This document shows positions 8,009 to 15,036 of a stretch of DNA of 17,317 bases, in pieces. The stretch's first letter is position 1; each line of letters opens with the position of its first letter. Origin of the DNA: Bacillota bacterium (GTDB taxonomy: Bacteria; Bacillota; Desulfitobacteriia; Desulfitobacteriales; JAJXUE01); NCBI GenBank assembly GCA_021786555.1, contig JAJYNB010000119.1, positions 1 through 17,317 on the forward strand, written 5' to 3'. Under the pieces are notes generated by a model, which saw only the letters and a list, made by a program, of their open reading frames with translations, made no database searches and had not been told where the DNA came from. A program made the position numbers and the translations under genes.

Positions 8009-8026
8009 TTAATAAACGTTTGTTAA
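8009..8026. promoter_or_regulatory. Palindromic operator upstream of tetR (TetR site 2)
   Basis: TTAATAAACGTTTGTTAA, a palindrome with eight of nine pairs matched, is nearly identical to the copy at 7252-7269. It starts 4 nt downstream of the -10 box and covers the expected transcription start, 23 nt before the GTG codon. Bound repressor would block RNA polymerase, so autorepression is the simple reading. Confidence 0.78.
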
Positions 8027-8030
8027 TCAG

Positions 8031-8059
8031 ATGATACACTTTGGCCTTTCCAAAGTCAA
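8031..8059 (-). promoter_or_regulatory. Sigma-A-type promoter of tetR
   Basis: On the minus strand, TTGACT (8059-8054) and TATCAT (8036-8031) are separated by exactly 17 nt, the best -35/-10 pair seen in the window. The spacer contains a 6-bp inverted repeat, CTTTGG/CCAAAG, possibly coincidental. The operator at 8009-8026 follows immediately. Confidence 0.75.
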
Positions 8060-8115
8060 TACATTTGTTTGAAAGTTCTGTCATTGTTTTTACTACCCTT
8101 TTGTTTTAGCAGAAC

Positions 8116-8139
8116 AAACGGCAGGGTTCCCTGCCGTTT
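8116..8139 (-). terminator. Hairpin terminator after the acyl-CoA ligase (end of the catabolic cluster)
   Basis: AAACGGCAGGG and CCCTGCCGTTT form a perfect 11-bp inverted repeat with a 2-nt centre (a loop of 4-6 nt in practice), 33 nt after the ligase stop. On the minus strand it is followed by a short U-rich run, GTTCTG after CCGTTT. It separates the high-GC cluster from the lower-GC tetR/liv block. Confidence 0.75.
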
Positions 8140-8172
8140 AAAAGCGCCCAATGCTCAGTTTTTCCAGTATAC

Positions 8173-9687
8173 TTACTCCCCAGCTCTCAAAGAGCGCTTC
8201 AGGATCTTGCCGCTGGCGTTTTTGGGCAGAACGTCCATGAATTCCACCAGTCTGGGCACCTTGTAGGCAGCCATGCGCTCCTTGCAGTAGGAGATCACTT
8301 CATCCTCAGCTGCTTTGGCCCCCGGTTTCAGGGAGATATAGGCCTTGGGAATCTCCCCCTTGGCCGCATCTGGGACGCCTATTACAGCAGCCTCGAGCAC
8401 TGCCGGATGGGTGTAGAGGACCTCTTCCACTTCCCTGGGATAGATGTTATACCCGCCGCAGATCAGCATGTCCTTTTTGCGGTCCACGATGTAGAGGTAG
8501 CCGTCTTCATCCGCCTTGCCCAAGTCCCCGGTATGGAACCACCCGTCGCTGAAGGCCTGGGCGGTGGCTTCCGGCATGCCCCAATAACCTTTAAATACCC
8601 CGGGGCCTTTGACCGTGATTTCGCCTACCTCCCCACCCGGAACTTCGTTGTTTTCCTCGTCCACCACCCTGATCTCCCAGTTTTCAGCGGGAAGGCCGAT
8701 GGAGCCGGCCTTGCCGTGGCCCAGGCGGCCATAGGTGCAGGTGGAACTGGTTTCGGTGGAGCCGTAGCACTCGCAAAAGCCTACTCCGAAGGATTTTTCA
8801 ATCTGCGAGACGTATTCGGCAGGCATGGCGGCACCGGCCGATTGGGCGAAGCGCAACGCAGTGAGGTCATACTTGCTGGGGTCTGCCAGGTAAGTTTGCA
8901 GCATGTAAATATACATAGTTGGCACCCCGGCAAAATGCGTGATCTTAAATCTGCTCAAAAGTTCCAGGGCCTTGTCCGGGAAAAATCTAGGGGCCGTTAC
9001 CACCGCTGAGCCCTTGTACATGGGACCAAGCACCGTCAGCACGAAGAAGATGTGGCAAAACGGGGTGCCGGTGAAAAAACTGTCCTGGTCGTTGACGTGC
9101 AGGGTGTAGTTGCCGTTCAACTCGCCGTTGTAGTAGAAATTGCCGTGAGTGAGCATAGCGCCCTTTGGCTGGCCGGTAGTGCCTGAGGTGTACAGGATTG
9201 TCACCACATCATCCTCAGCGCACTCAGTCATATCCATTTCGGGTTCCCCGCCGGCCAGGAGGTCGGCATAGGACTCCGCGCCCTCCACTGCACCCTCCCC
9301 AACCAGTACCAGTTTATCCAAGGTGGGCAGTTGGTCACGGATATCGCTCACGTATTTTTGGGCTTCATCGGCGGCTGCCACCAACAATTTGGCTTGGGCG
9401 TTGTTCACAATGTAGGTGATCTCGCTGCTCTTGTACATGATGTTAAAAGGTACCGCGATAGCGCCCAGTTTGGTAATCGCAAAGTAGGTTACCAGATATT
9501 CGGGTGAGTTGGGCAGGTACATGGCCACCCGGTCACCCTTGCTGACACCCAATTTGCGCAAACCGTTGCCCAGCCTGTTTACCTGCTGATTAAACTCTTG
9601 CCAAGATAATTGGACCTGTTCAGAGAGTACCGCCGGCGAGTTTGGAATCCGCCTGACGTTTTTTTCAATGATTTGGGCTAAATTCAT
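8173..9687 (-). CDS. Long/medium-chain fatty-acid-CoA ligase family protein (AMP-forming)
   Basis: A 504-residue member of the class I adenylate-forming ligases, converting a carboxylate, ATP and CoA to the acyl-CoA, AMP and PPi. Core motifs are intact: YTSGTTGQPKG at 166-176, YGSTET at 308-313, GWFHTGD at 382-388, the hinge DRKKDMLICGGYNIYP at 402-417, and the catalytic lysine K494 in NASGKILKR. Length matches bacterial FadD/MenE-like ligases (about 500-560). No signal or membrane segment is seen, so it is cytoplasmic. ATG at 9687 is preceded by GGGGGAGAG. It is the last gene of the high-GC block, 138 nt after the acyl-CoA dehydrogenase, with a hairpin in the gap and a terminator behind it. 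It is the third CoA ligase in the window and the least aryl-like; substrate unknown. Confidence 0.93.
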   Translation of the reverse strand: MNLAQIIEKNVRRIPNSPAVLSEQVQLSWQEFNQQVNRLGNGLRKLGVSKGDRVAMYLPNSPEYLVTYFAITKLGAIAVPFNIMYKSSEITYIVNNAQAKLLVAAADEAQKYVSDIRDQLPTLDKLVLVGEGAVEGAESYADLLAGGEPEMDMTECAEDDVVTILYTSGTTGQPKGAMLTHGNFYYNGELNGNYTLHVNDQDSFFTGTPFCHIFFVLTVLGPMYKGSAVVTAPRFFPDKALELLSRFKITHFAGVPTMYIYMLQTYLADPSKYDLTALRFAQSAGAAMPAEYVSQIEKSFGVGFCECYGSTETSSTCTYGRLGHGKAGSIGLPAENWEIRVVDEENNEVPGGEVGEITVKGPGVFKGYWGMPEATAQAFSDGWFHTGDLGKADEDGYLYIVDRKKDMLICGGYNIYPREVEEVLYTHPAVLEAAVIGVPDAAKGEIPKAYISLKPGAKAAEDEVISYCKERMAAYKVPRLVEFMDVLPKNASGKILKRSLRAGE

Positions 9688-9780
9688 CCTCTCTCCCCCT
9701 TATGGCAATTACCGAAGGTCAGCATTGCGTCTCTCCGGGCCTTAACCCTTGTCTTCTCTCACACCCGGTAGAAACGCTAA

Positions 9781-9814
9781 GGAAGCCGCAAGGATATATC
9801 ACCCTTCGGCCTCC
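9781..9814 (-). other. Stem-loop in the acyl-CoA dehydrogenase-ligase gap
   Basis: In the minus-strand transcript GGAGGCCGAAGGG (9814-9802) pairs with TCCTTGCGGCTTCC (9794-9781) to give about 12 pairs with one mismatch and two G-U pairs around a 7-nt loop. No long U-tract follows, so it is more likely an attenuator or RNA-stability element than a full terminator. Confidence 0.5.
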
Positions 9815-9825
9815 GTAGTCAGAAA

Positions 9826-10965
9826 CTAGCGCAGAATCTGGTTGGCAATAACCAACCGCTGGATTTGGTTGGTTCCTTCATAGATCTGCATGATTTTGGC
9901 GTCCCGCATCCATTTCTCCACCGGGTACTCGCGGCTGTAACCATAGCCGCCCAGGATTTGCACCGCGTCAGTTGTTACTTTCATTGCCATGTCTGTGGCA
10001 TAGGCCTTGCACATGGCTGACTCGGTGGTATAGGGCAGCTTTTGGTCCTTCAGTGTCGCTGCCTTCAGGACCAGGAGCCGGGCGGTCTCAATCCCCATGG
10101 CCATGTCAGCCAGCATGAACTGGATAGCCTGGAAAGTTGCGATGGGCTTGCCGAACTGCACCCGCTCTTTGGCGTAGTTCAAGGCAGTTTCGTAAGCGGC
10201 TCTGGCCACCCCGACTGCCTGGGCTGCCACGGAAGGACGGGAAATGTCCAGGGTTTTCATGGCCAGTTTGAAGCCGTCCCCCTCCTGGCCCAAGAGATTT
10301 TCCACCGGCACCCGCACATCTTCAAAAATCACCTCGGTGGTGTTGGAAGCCCGGATGCCCATTTTCTTTTCTTTTTTGCCGATTTTAAGGCCCGGGGTCC
10401 CCTTCTCCACCACAATAGCCGAAATACCCTTGGAGCCTGTTCCTCTGTCTGTTGTGGCAAAGACCGAATAGATATCAGCTAAGCCGCCGTTGGTGATAAA
10501 GCATTTGGCGCCGTTAATCACGTATTCATCGCCCTCGCGCCGGGCGGTGGTGGACATGGAAGAGACATCGGAGCCGGCGTTGGGTTCGGTCAGGGCAAAG
10601 GCTGCCATGTTTCCTTGCTCCACCAGCGGACGCAGAAAACGGTCTCTCTGCTCAAAAGTGCCCGCGATGAGAATTGGATAACTGCCCAGGGAGTTGCCTC
10701 CCACAGAGGTGGCAATCCCGCCACAGCCCCAGGCGATTTCTTCGGTCACCAGGCAGCTCGTTACCGCATCTAGGTCCATGCCGCCGTGTTCCTCGGGTAC
10801 GGCCAGGGCCCAGAGCCCTACTTCAACCAATTTAGGGGCCAGTTCTTCGCGGGGAAACTTTTCCGCTTCGTCCCAGTCCGCCGCATAGGGGCGGATTTCC
10901 TTTTCCGCAAAGGAATGGGCCAGGCGGCGTATGGCTTCCTGGTCTTCATTTAGACGAAAATCCAT
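9826..10965 (-). CDS. Acyl-CoA dehydrogenase (FAD-dependent)
   Basis: A 379-residue cytoplasmic flavoenzyme that introduces the alpha,beta double bond in an acyl-CoA and passes electrons to ETF. The family signature ALTEPNAGSD at 124-133, INGAKCFITNG at 150-160, the RVQFGKPIATFQAIQF helix, and the C-terminal ILGGYGYSREYPVEKWMRDAKI segment are all present. The catalytic base is E363 in IYEGTNQIQR, the short/medium-chain position. Length is exactly that of the short-chain family. ATG at 10965 is preceded by GAGGAGGTG. It lies 58 nt after the 3-hydroxyacyl-CoA dehydrogenase. The cluster order suggests a substrate such as cyclohexanecarboxyl-CoA, glutaryl-CoA or a linear acyl-CoA; no ETF gene lies within the window. 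I do not see Arg/Tyr features that would confidently mark a glutaryl-CoA enzyme. Confidence 0.93.
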   Translation of the reverse strand: MDFRLNEDQEAIRRLAHSFAEKEIRPYAADWDEAEKFPREELAPKLVEVGLWALAVPEEHGGMDLDAVTSCLVTEEIAWGCGGIATSVGGNSLGSYPILIAGTFEQRDRFLRPLVEQGNMAAFALTEPNAGSDVSSMSTTARREGDEYVINGAKCFITNGGLADIYSVFATTDRGTGSKGISAIVVEKGTPGLKIGKKEKKMGIRASNTTEVIFEDVRVPVENLLGQEGDGFKLAMKTLDISRPSVAAQAVGVARAAYETALNYAKERVQFGKPIATFQAIQFMLADMAMGIETARLLVLKAATLKDQKLPYTTESAMCKAYATDMAMKVTTDAVQILGGYGYSREYPVEKWMRDAKIMQIYEGTNQIQRLVIANQILR

Positions 10966-10994
10966 CCTAACACCTCCTCAGGTAATACGGCTTG

Positions 10995-11013
10995 CGATGG
11001 CATTTTCCCATCG
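10995..11013 (-). other. Small stem-loop in the hbd-acd gap
   Basis: CGATGG and CCATCG form a perfect 6-bp stem around a 7-nt loop, between the stop of the dehydrogenase and the ribosome site of the acyl-CoA dehydrogenase. It is one of several intergenic hairpins in this cluster. Confidence 0.35.
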
Positions 11014-11023
11014 GCCCTAAAGC

Positions 11024-11878
11024 TTATTTATACTTGTAGAAACCCTGTCCGCTCTTGCGGCCCAGTTTCCCCGCCCGAATCATTTGTTTAACCACTTGTG
11101 GCGCCGCGTACTGGTTGTCGCGGAACTCATCGGCAAAGTATTCCATCACCAGGTAGCCGATGTCCACTCCGGTGAAGTCCATCAGTTCAAAGGGTCCCAT
11201 AGGATAGTTGAGACCAAGCTTGACAGCGGTATCGATATCCTCCACGGAAGCGACACCTTCCTGCAGCAGTCTGGCAGCCTCAATCATCTGCGGGATCATG
11301 ATGCGGTTGACGATAAAGCCGGGTGAATCCTTCTTGACTTCCACGGTGGTTTTCCCGAAGGCGCGGGCCAGCTCTGTGGCGGTCTGAATGGTCTCATCGG
11401 AACTCTGCATGCCGCGGATAATTTCCACCAGGCGCATGATCTGGGCCGGGTTGAAGAAGTGCACGCCGCAGACCTTGTCAGGCCGTGTGGTGCAGGCGGC
11501 AATCTCGGTGATAGACATGGAGGAAGTATTGGTGGCGAGAATTACCTCAGGGCGGCAGATCTTGTCCAGAGCCTGGAAGACTTCCTTCTTCAGGTCCATC
11601 TTTTCCAACACTACTTCAATGATAAAATCGGCAGGAGCCATATCCTCCAGGGCAGTGGTGCCTTTGATCCGCTGCAGGGTTGCTTGACGGGCCTCCTCGG
11701 TCAGCTTGCCCTTTTCCACGGACTTGGCCATGAACTTATCCATGTTGCCGAGGGAGCGGTTAACAAAGGCCATGTCGATATCCCGCAGGATAACATCATA
11801 GCCGGCCATGGCGGCCACATGGGCGATCCCGGTGCCCATGGCGCCGGCCCCGACCACACCGATAGTGCGAATACTCAT
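11024..11878 (-). CDS. hbd: 3-hydroxyacyl-CoA (3-hydroxybutyryl-CoA) dehydrogenase
   Basis: A 284-residue NAD-linked dehydrogenase that oxidises (S)-3-hydroxyacyl-CoA to 3-oxoacyl-CoA in the cytoplasm. The N-terminal Rossmann domain shows GAGAMGTG at 10-17 and an acidic residue at D33 (NAD preference). IIEVVLEKMDLKK at 87-99 and LATNTSS at 114-120 are standard; the catalytic dyad is H140 (GVHFFNPA) and E152. PGFIVNRIMIPQMIEA and LGLNYPMGPFELMD belong to the C-terminal domain. Length equals stand-alone Hbd/PaaH (about 280), with no fused hydratase. ATG at 11878 has AAGGAGG in front. It follows the amidohydrolase after a 242-nt gap that contains a GC-rich hairpin and a 7-bp tandem repeat. It supplies the second oxidation step of the pathway. 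Confidence 0.95.
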   Translation of the reverse strand: MSIRTIGVVGAGAMGTGIAHVAAMAGYDVILRDIDMAFVNRSLGNMDKFMAKSVEKGKLTEEARQATLQRIKGTTALEDMAPADFIIEVVLEKMDLKKEVFQALDKICRPEVILATNTSSMSITEIAACTTRPDKVCGVHFFNPAQIMRLVEIIRGMQSSDETIQTATELARAFGKTTVEVKKDSPGFIVNRIMIPQMIEAARLLQEGVASVEDIDTAVKLGLNYPMGPFELMDFTGVDIGYLVMEYFADEFRDNQYAAPQVVKQMIRAGKLGRKSGQGFYKYK

Positions 11879-11921
11879 TTACATTGCCTCCTTACAACTA
11901 TTTCTTGAGCTGCTTATGTAA

Positions 11922-11941
11922 GCGCGGCTCCCTAGCCGCGC
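11922..11941 (-). other. GC-rich stem-loop upstream of hbd
   Basis: GCGCGGCT and AGCCGCGC form a perfect 8-bp stem with a 4-nt loop. On the minus strand it lies about 45 nt before the hbd start and is followed by TTACATAAGC, not a U-tract. It could be a weak terminator or attenuator of upstream transcription, or a 5' protective hairpin. Confidence 0.5.
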
Positions 11942-12062
11942 AGGGTACACTGAAATTAACCCGTCTTGGATGACTCTCATCTGACTCACGCAATACTGTA
12001 CTGAGTTATTTCTGACTCAAATAGGCTGCGCATTCACTGTCCGACCTCCGATCCCAGTCTCA

Positions 12063-12118
<56 letters not shown>

Positions 12119-12120
12119 AC

Positions 12121-12942
12121 TCAGCCCAGCCCCAGGAGTCTCGCCGCATTCCCTCCCAATATCTTATCCGGGCCGTCGGGCGGCAGGGGCAGAGCAGCTA
12201 CGGCTTCCATGTTTTTTCTGATGTTGGGCATACCTGGCCAGTCACTGCCAAAAATGACCTTGTCCGTGTTGCGGGCCAGTTCCGGGAAATAGTTCATCAG
12301 TTTGGCTGGGGGCAGGCCGGAAATTTCCATGTAAACATTGGGATGAAGTTTGGACAGGAAAAAGGCCTGGTCGTACCAGAAACCCCTGCCCGAATGGGCC
12401 ATCACCAGGTTCAGGCGCGGAAAGTCCACAGCCACATCGTCCAGGTAGATCGGGTCGCCGTACTTCAGCCGCGAACCCTGAAACACCGATGAGCCCATGT
12501 GGATGAGCACCGGAATGCCCAGGTCTTCTGCCGCCCGGTACAGGGGGTAGATCCGGGGGTCGTTGAGGTAATAGTGTTGATATGTGGGGTAGAGTTTTAA
12601 GCCCCGGAACCCCTCATCTTCCACTTTTTTGTGCAGTTCATCCCCAAGATGGGTATTCAGGTATGGATTGATATCACAAAAGGGGATCAGGCGCGAACGC
12701 CCCTGGCAGAAATCCCTAACACGCTCGTTGGTGCACGTACCGGTACTGATAGGGCTTATTTCGGCCAGCACACAGGCATAGTCCACCCCTTCACCGGCCA
12801 AAAACTCCTCAAAGACGCCCGGGTCGTCATAACGCTTGATGTACTCCTCATAACCGTTCGGATGGGCTTCCCTCATCCATTCCGTCACCCAGGGCTGGTG
12901 AAAATTGTACACGCCTAAATGAACGTGAAAGTCGATCTTCAA
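12121..12942 (-). CDS. Amidohydrolase-2 family metal-dependent hydrolase (ACMSD-like TIM barrel)
   Basis: About 273 residues from the chosen start. Metal ligands of the amidohydrolase-2 group are in place: FHVH at the N-terminus (H6, H8), GLKLYP (lysine at 116), LIHMG (H148), MAHSG (H183) and GSDWP (D234). Such enzymes hydrolyse C-N, C-O or C-C bonds or decarboxylate aromatic acids. The open frame starts at a GTG at 12969, but that codon has no ribosome site. AGAGGGGG lies 9 nt before the TTG at 12942, which gives the typical N-terminus (M)KIDFHVHLG, so TTG is preferred. No signal peptide. It lies between the enoyl-CoA hydratase and Hbd genes with its own candidate promoter, and its stop abuts the tandem repeat. 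A role in ring cleavage or decarboxylation is inferred from context only. Confidence 0.85.
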   Translation of the reverse strand: MKIDFHVHLGVYNFHQPWVTEWMREAHPNGYEEYIKRYDDPGVFEEFLAGEGVDYACVLAEISPISTGTCTNERVRDFCQGRSRLIPFCDINPYLNTHLGDELHKKVEDEGFRGLKLYPTYQHYYLNDPRIYPLYRAAEDLGIPVLIHMGSSVFQGSRLKYGDPIYLDDVAVDFPRLNLVMAHSGRGFWYDQAFFLSKLHPNVYMEISGLPPAKLMNYFPELARNTDKVIFGSDWPGMPNIRKNMEAVAALPLPPDGPDKILGGNAARLLGLG

Positions 12943-13018
12943 TTGCCTGTGCCCCCTCTGCCTTGACACTCTTTCATTTCACTGGATGAAACGGCGTTTT
13001 ATTGCCTAGCATGCATTT

Positions 13019-13049
13019 ATCATACCAAATAATTGGCGAAAATTATTTG
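13019..13049 (-). promoter_or_regulatory. Extended -10 promoter with overlapping inverted repeat, upstream of the amidohydrolase
   Basis: On the minus strand TGGTATGAT (13027-13019) is an extended -10 box without a recognisable -35. A perfect 9-bp inverted repeat, CAAATAATT and AATTATTTG with a 6-nt spacer (13026-13049), covers the spacer and -35 zone. This is where a repressor or activator would bind. The element differs from the TetR operators, so another regulator would be involved. The 5' leader to the TTG start would be about 70 nt. Confidence 0.45.
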
Positions 13050-13122
13050 AAAATTCGTCCAACAGTTGAATCCGCCCGCCCGAGGGTCGAAATCCCTATC
13101 CTAACGGAAATTCTCTGTTGCG

Positions 13123-13902
13123 CTATTTATCAGTGAAACTGGGTTTGCGTTTTTCCATGAAGGCTGCCATGCCTTCTTTGCGGTCGTCACTGGCAAAGGA
13201 GAGCAGGAAATTCTGGATTTCCAGCTTCAAGGCCGAGGTGATGTCCAGGTTTAAGCCTGTGTTGATGGAGGCCTTGGCCATTTTCATAGCTACCGCCGGC
13301 TTGGAGGCCAGCTTGCCCGCCAGCTTGCGCGCTTCGTCCAGCAAGTTCTCCGGCGGAACCACTTTATTTACCAGGCCCAGGTTACCGGCGCTCTCGGCAT
13401 CAATGATGTCCCCCAGGAATATCAGCTCCTTGGCCTTGGCCGCTCCGATTAGCCGGGACAGGCGCTGCGTGCCGCCCGCACCCGGGATAATACCCAGGTT
13501 AATCTCAGGCTGCCCGAACTTGGCGGTGCTCGAAGCTATGCGGAAATCACAGGCCAGGGCCAGCTCAGTACCGCCGCCCAGAGCCATGCCGTTCACCGCT
13601 GCAATCACCGGCTTGCCCAGGTTCTCAATCTTCTCCAGGGCGATTCTGGAGACTTGGCAGAAGCTGTAGGCTTCCACCGCAGTTAAATTAACCATCTCGG
13701 TGATGTCTGCCCCGGCGGCAAAGGCCTTGTCTCCCTTGCCGGTAATAATCACCGCTTTGATTGCCGGATCGGCCTGCAGCTCATCGGCTGCCTGGTCCAG
13801 CTCCCGGAAAACCTGACCGTTCAGCGGATTCATTGGCGGCCTGTTCAACGTGATAACAGCCACCCCGTTGTCTTTTTCAACCAGGATTACTTCATAGGCC
13901 AT
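13123..13902 (-). CDS. Enoyl-CoA hydratase (crotonase family)
   Basis: A 259-residue hydratase adding water to an enoyl-CoA (or dienoyl-CoA) in the cytoplasm. NRPPMNPLN at 20-28, the oxyanion stretch FAAGADITEM at 61-70 and NGMALGGGTELALACD at 104-119 are standard. Both catalytic glutamates are present (E113 and E133), and the loop INLGIIPGAGGTQRL is canonical, unlike the crotonase at 1-738. C-terminal FASDDRKEGMAAFMEKRKP is also typical. ATG at 13902 is preceded by AAAGGGGAA. It lies 52 nt after the alcohol dehydrogenase with a strong hairpin between them. A crotonyl-CoA hydratase or a cyclohexadienoyl-CoA hydratase (Dch-like) would both fit; motifs do not separate them. Confidence 0.94.
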   Translation of the reverse strand: MAYEVILVEKDNGVAVITLNRPPMNPLNGQVFRELDQAADELQADPAIKAVIITGKGDKAFAAGADITEMVNLTAVEAYSFCQVSRIALEKIENLGKPVIAAVNGMALGGGTELALACDFRIASSTAKFGQPEINLGIIPGAGGTQRLSRLIGAAKAKELIFLGDIIDAESAGNLGLVNKVVPPENLLDEARKLAGKLASKPAVAMKMAKASINTGLNLDITSALKLEIQNFLLSFASDDRKEGMAAFMEKRKPSFTDK

Positions 13903-13925
13903 GAACTATTCCCCTTTCGCTAGAA

Positions 13926-13950
13926 GCAGGGCGTCCCGAAGGCGCCCTGC
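13926..13950 (-). other. Strong UUCG stem-loop after the alcohol dehydrogenase gene
   Basis: In the minus-strand RNA GCAGGGCG and CGCCCTGC pair, and the inner CC-UUCG-GG extends the stem to about 10 bp with one bulged A and a very stable UUCG tetraloop. It begins 4 nt after the dehydrogenase stop and precedes the ribosome site of the hydratase. It lacks a U-tract, so it is probably an mRNA-stability or processing element rather than a terminator. Confidence 0.6.
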
Positions 13951-13954
13951 CAAA

Positions 13955-14992
13955 TTATTTCAAACTTTCGTCCAGCACCACAATGGACCTGAAGCCGTCG
14001 CCGGAGCGCAGATAGTCGAGGCCTTCATTGATTTGCTCCAGGCTGAAGCGTTTGGAAATCAGGGGCATGAGGGCAAGCTTGCCGGAACGGACCATTTCGA
14101 TCGCGCGGGGATAATCGACCGAGCGGCAGCCCAGGGAGCCTATGACTTCCATCTCGCGGTACTGCACCCGGGCCACGTTTAAGGCCATGGGATGTTCAGT
14201 GTAACCCACTATAACCAGCCTGCCGCCATTTTTGGCGCATTTGAAGGCGGTTTCCTGGGTCTTGGGATTGCCAATGCACTCAAAGGCAATGTCCGCACCG
14301 CCATTGGTCATTTTGCGCACAGCCTTGGCCACATCGGGTACTTCGCCTGCGTTGATCACTGCCACTGCTCCCAATTCCAGTGCCTTGTCCAGTTTCTTCT
14401 GGTTGATGTCAATGGCGATTACCGAACCGCCTGCAGCGTTGGCCACCTGCACCAGGTTGAGACCGATGCCGCCGCAGCCGAACACCACTACCTGGTCCCC
14501 AGGCTGGACCTTGCCCCGGTTTTTCACCGCGTGATAAGGGGTGGTAACCGCATCAGCGATGACACAGCCTTCCTGCAGCGGGATTTCATCTGGCATTTTA
14601 AAGCAGTCCTTGGCAGGAGCCTTGACGTATTCGGCAAAGCCGCCGTCCACATCATTGCCTGGCATGACCATGCTGTTGCAGATATTTTCGCGCCCGGCGC
14701 GGCAGTTTTCGCACACTCCGCAGCCCATAACAGCCGGCAGGAGCACCCTGTCCCCCACCTTGAAGTTGGAGACGTTGGCGCCGGCTTCCTCCACCACGCC
14801 GGAAATTTCGTGGCCCAGGATGAGGGGCGGCTTTTTAAAAGTAGGGACGCCGTGGTCGATGTAATGCAGGTCGGTGTGGCAGAGCCCGCACGCGGCGACT
14901 TTTACCAGGATTTCCTCGGCGTTAATCTCCGGTTTGGGAACTTCCTCAACCTTTAGGGGTAGATTTTGGCCATAAAATACTGCTGCTTTCAT
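13955..14992 (-). CDS. Zinc-dependent alcohol dehydrogenase, 6-hydroxycyclohex-1-ene-1-carbonyl-CoA dehydrogenase-like
   Basis: A 345-residue medium-chain dehydrogenase. Catalytic zinc ligands are C38 (CGLCHTD) and H61-E62 (GHEISG), and the structural zinc site C91, C94, C97, C105 is complete. The Rossmann motif FGCGGIG is at 171-177 with D195 favouring NAD. The third catalytic zinc position is D147 in IADAVTTPYHA instead of Cys. This ADAVTTPY stretch and MPGNDVDGG resemble, from memory, the Had enzymes of anaerobic benzoyl-CoA degradation. ATG at 14992 has AGGAGGTG in front. It is directly downstream of the benzoate-CoA ligase gene (44-nt gap), which strengthens the assignment. If correct it would oxidise 6-hydroxycyclohexenecarbonyl-CoA to the 6-oxo compound. 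A general alcohol or hydroxyacyl-CoA dehydrogenase remains possible. Confidence 0.85.
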   Translation of the reverse strand: MKAAVFYGQNLPLKVEEVPKPEINAEEILVKVAACGLCHTDLHYIDHGVPTFKKPPLILGHEISGVVEEAGANVSNFKVGDRVLLPAVMGCGVCENCRAGRENICNSMVMPGNDVDGGFAEYVKAPAKDCFKMPDEIPLQEGCVIADAVTTPYHAVKNRGKVQPGDQVVVFGCGGIGLNLVQVANAAGGSVIAIDINQKKLDKALELGAVAVINAGEVPDVAKAVRKMTNGGADIAFECIGNPKTQETAFKCAKNGGRLVIVGYTEHPMALNVARVQYREMEVIGSLGCRSVDYPRAIEMVRSGKLALMPLISKRFSLEQINEGLDYLRSGDGFRSIVVLDESLK

Positions 14993-15036
14993 TCAAATAC
15001 ACCTCCTGTTTTAGTTGGCAAAGATGACTTTACCTG

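Noticed and set aside
8407..9009. 200-codon plus-strand open frame antisense to the acyl-CoA ligase
   Set aside because: It lies wholly inside a well-supported ligase gene, has no ribosome site or recognisable domain, and is explained by high-GC codon bias.
14192..14956. 254-codon plus-strand open frame antisense to the alcohol dehydrogenase
   Set aside because: The His/Phe/Val-rich translation mirrors the antisense of a GC-rich zinc dehydrogenase; no domain or start signal is seen.
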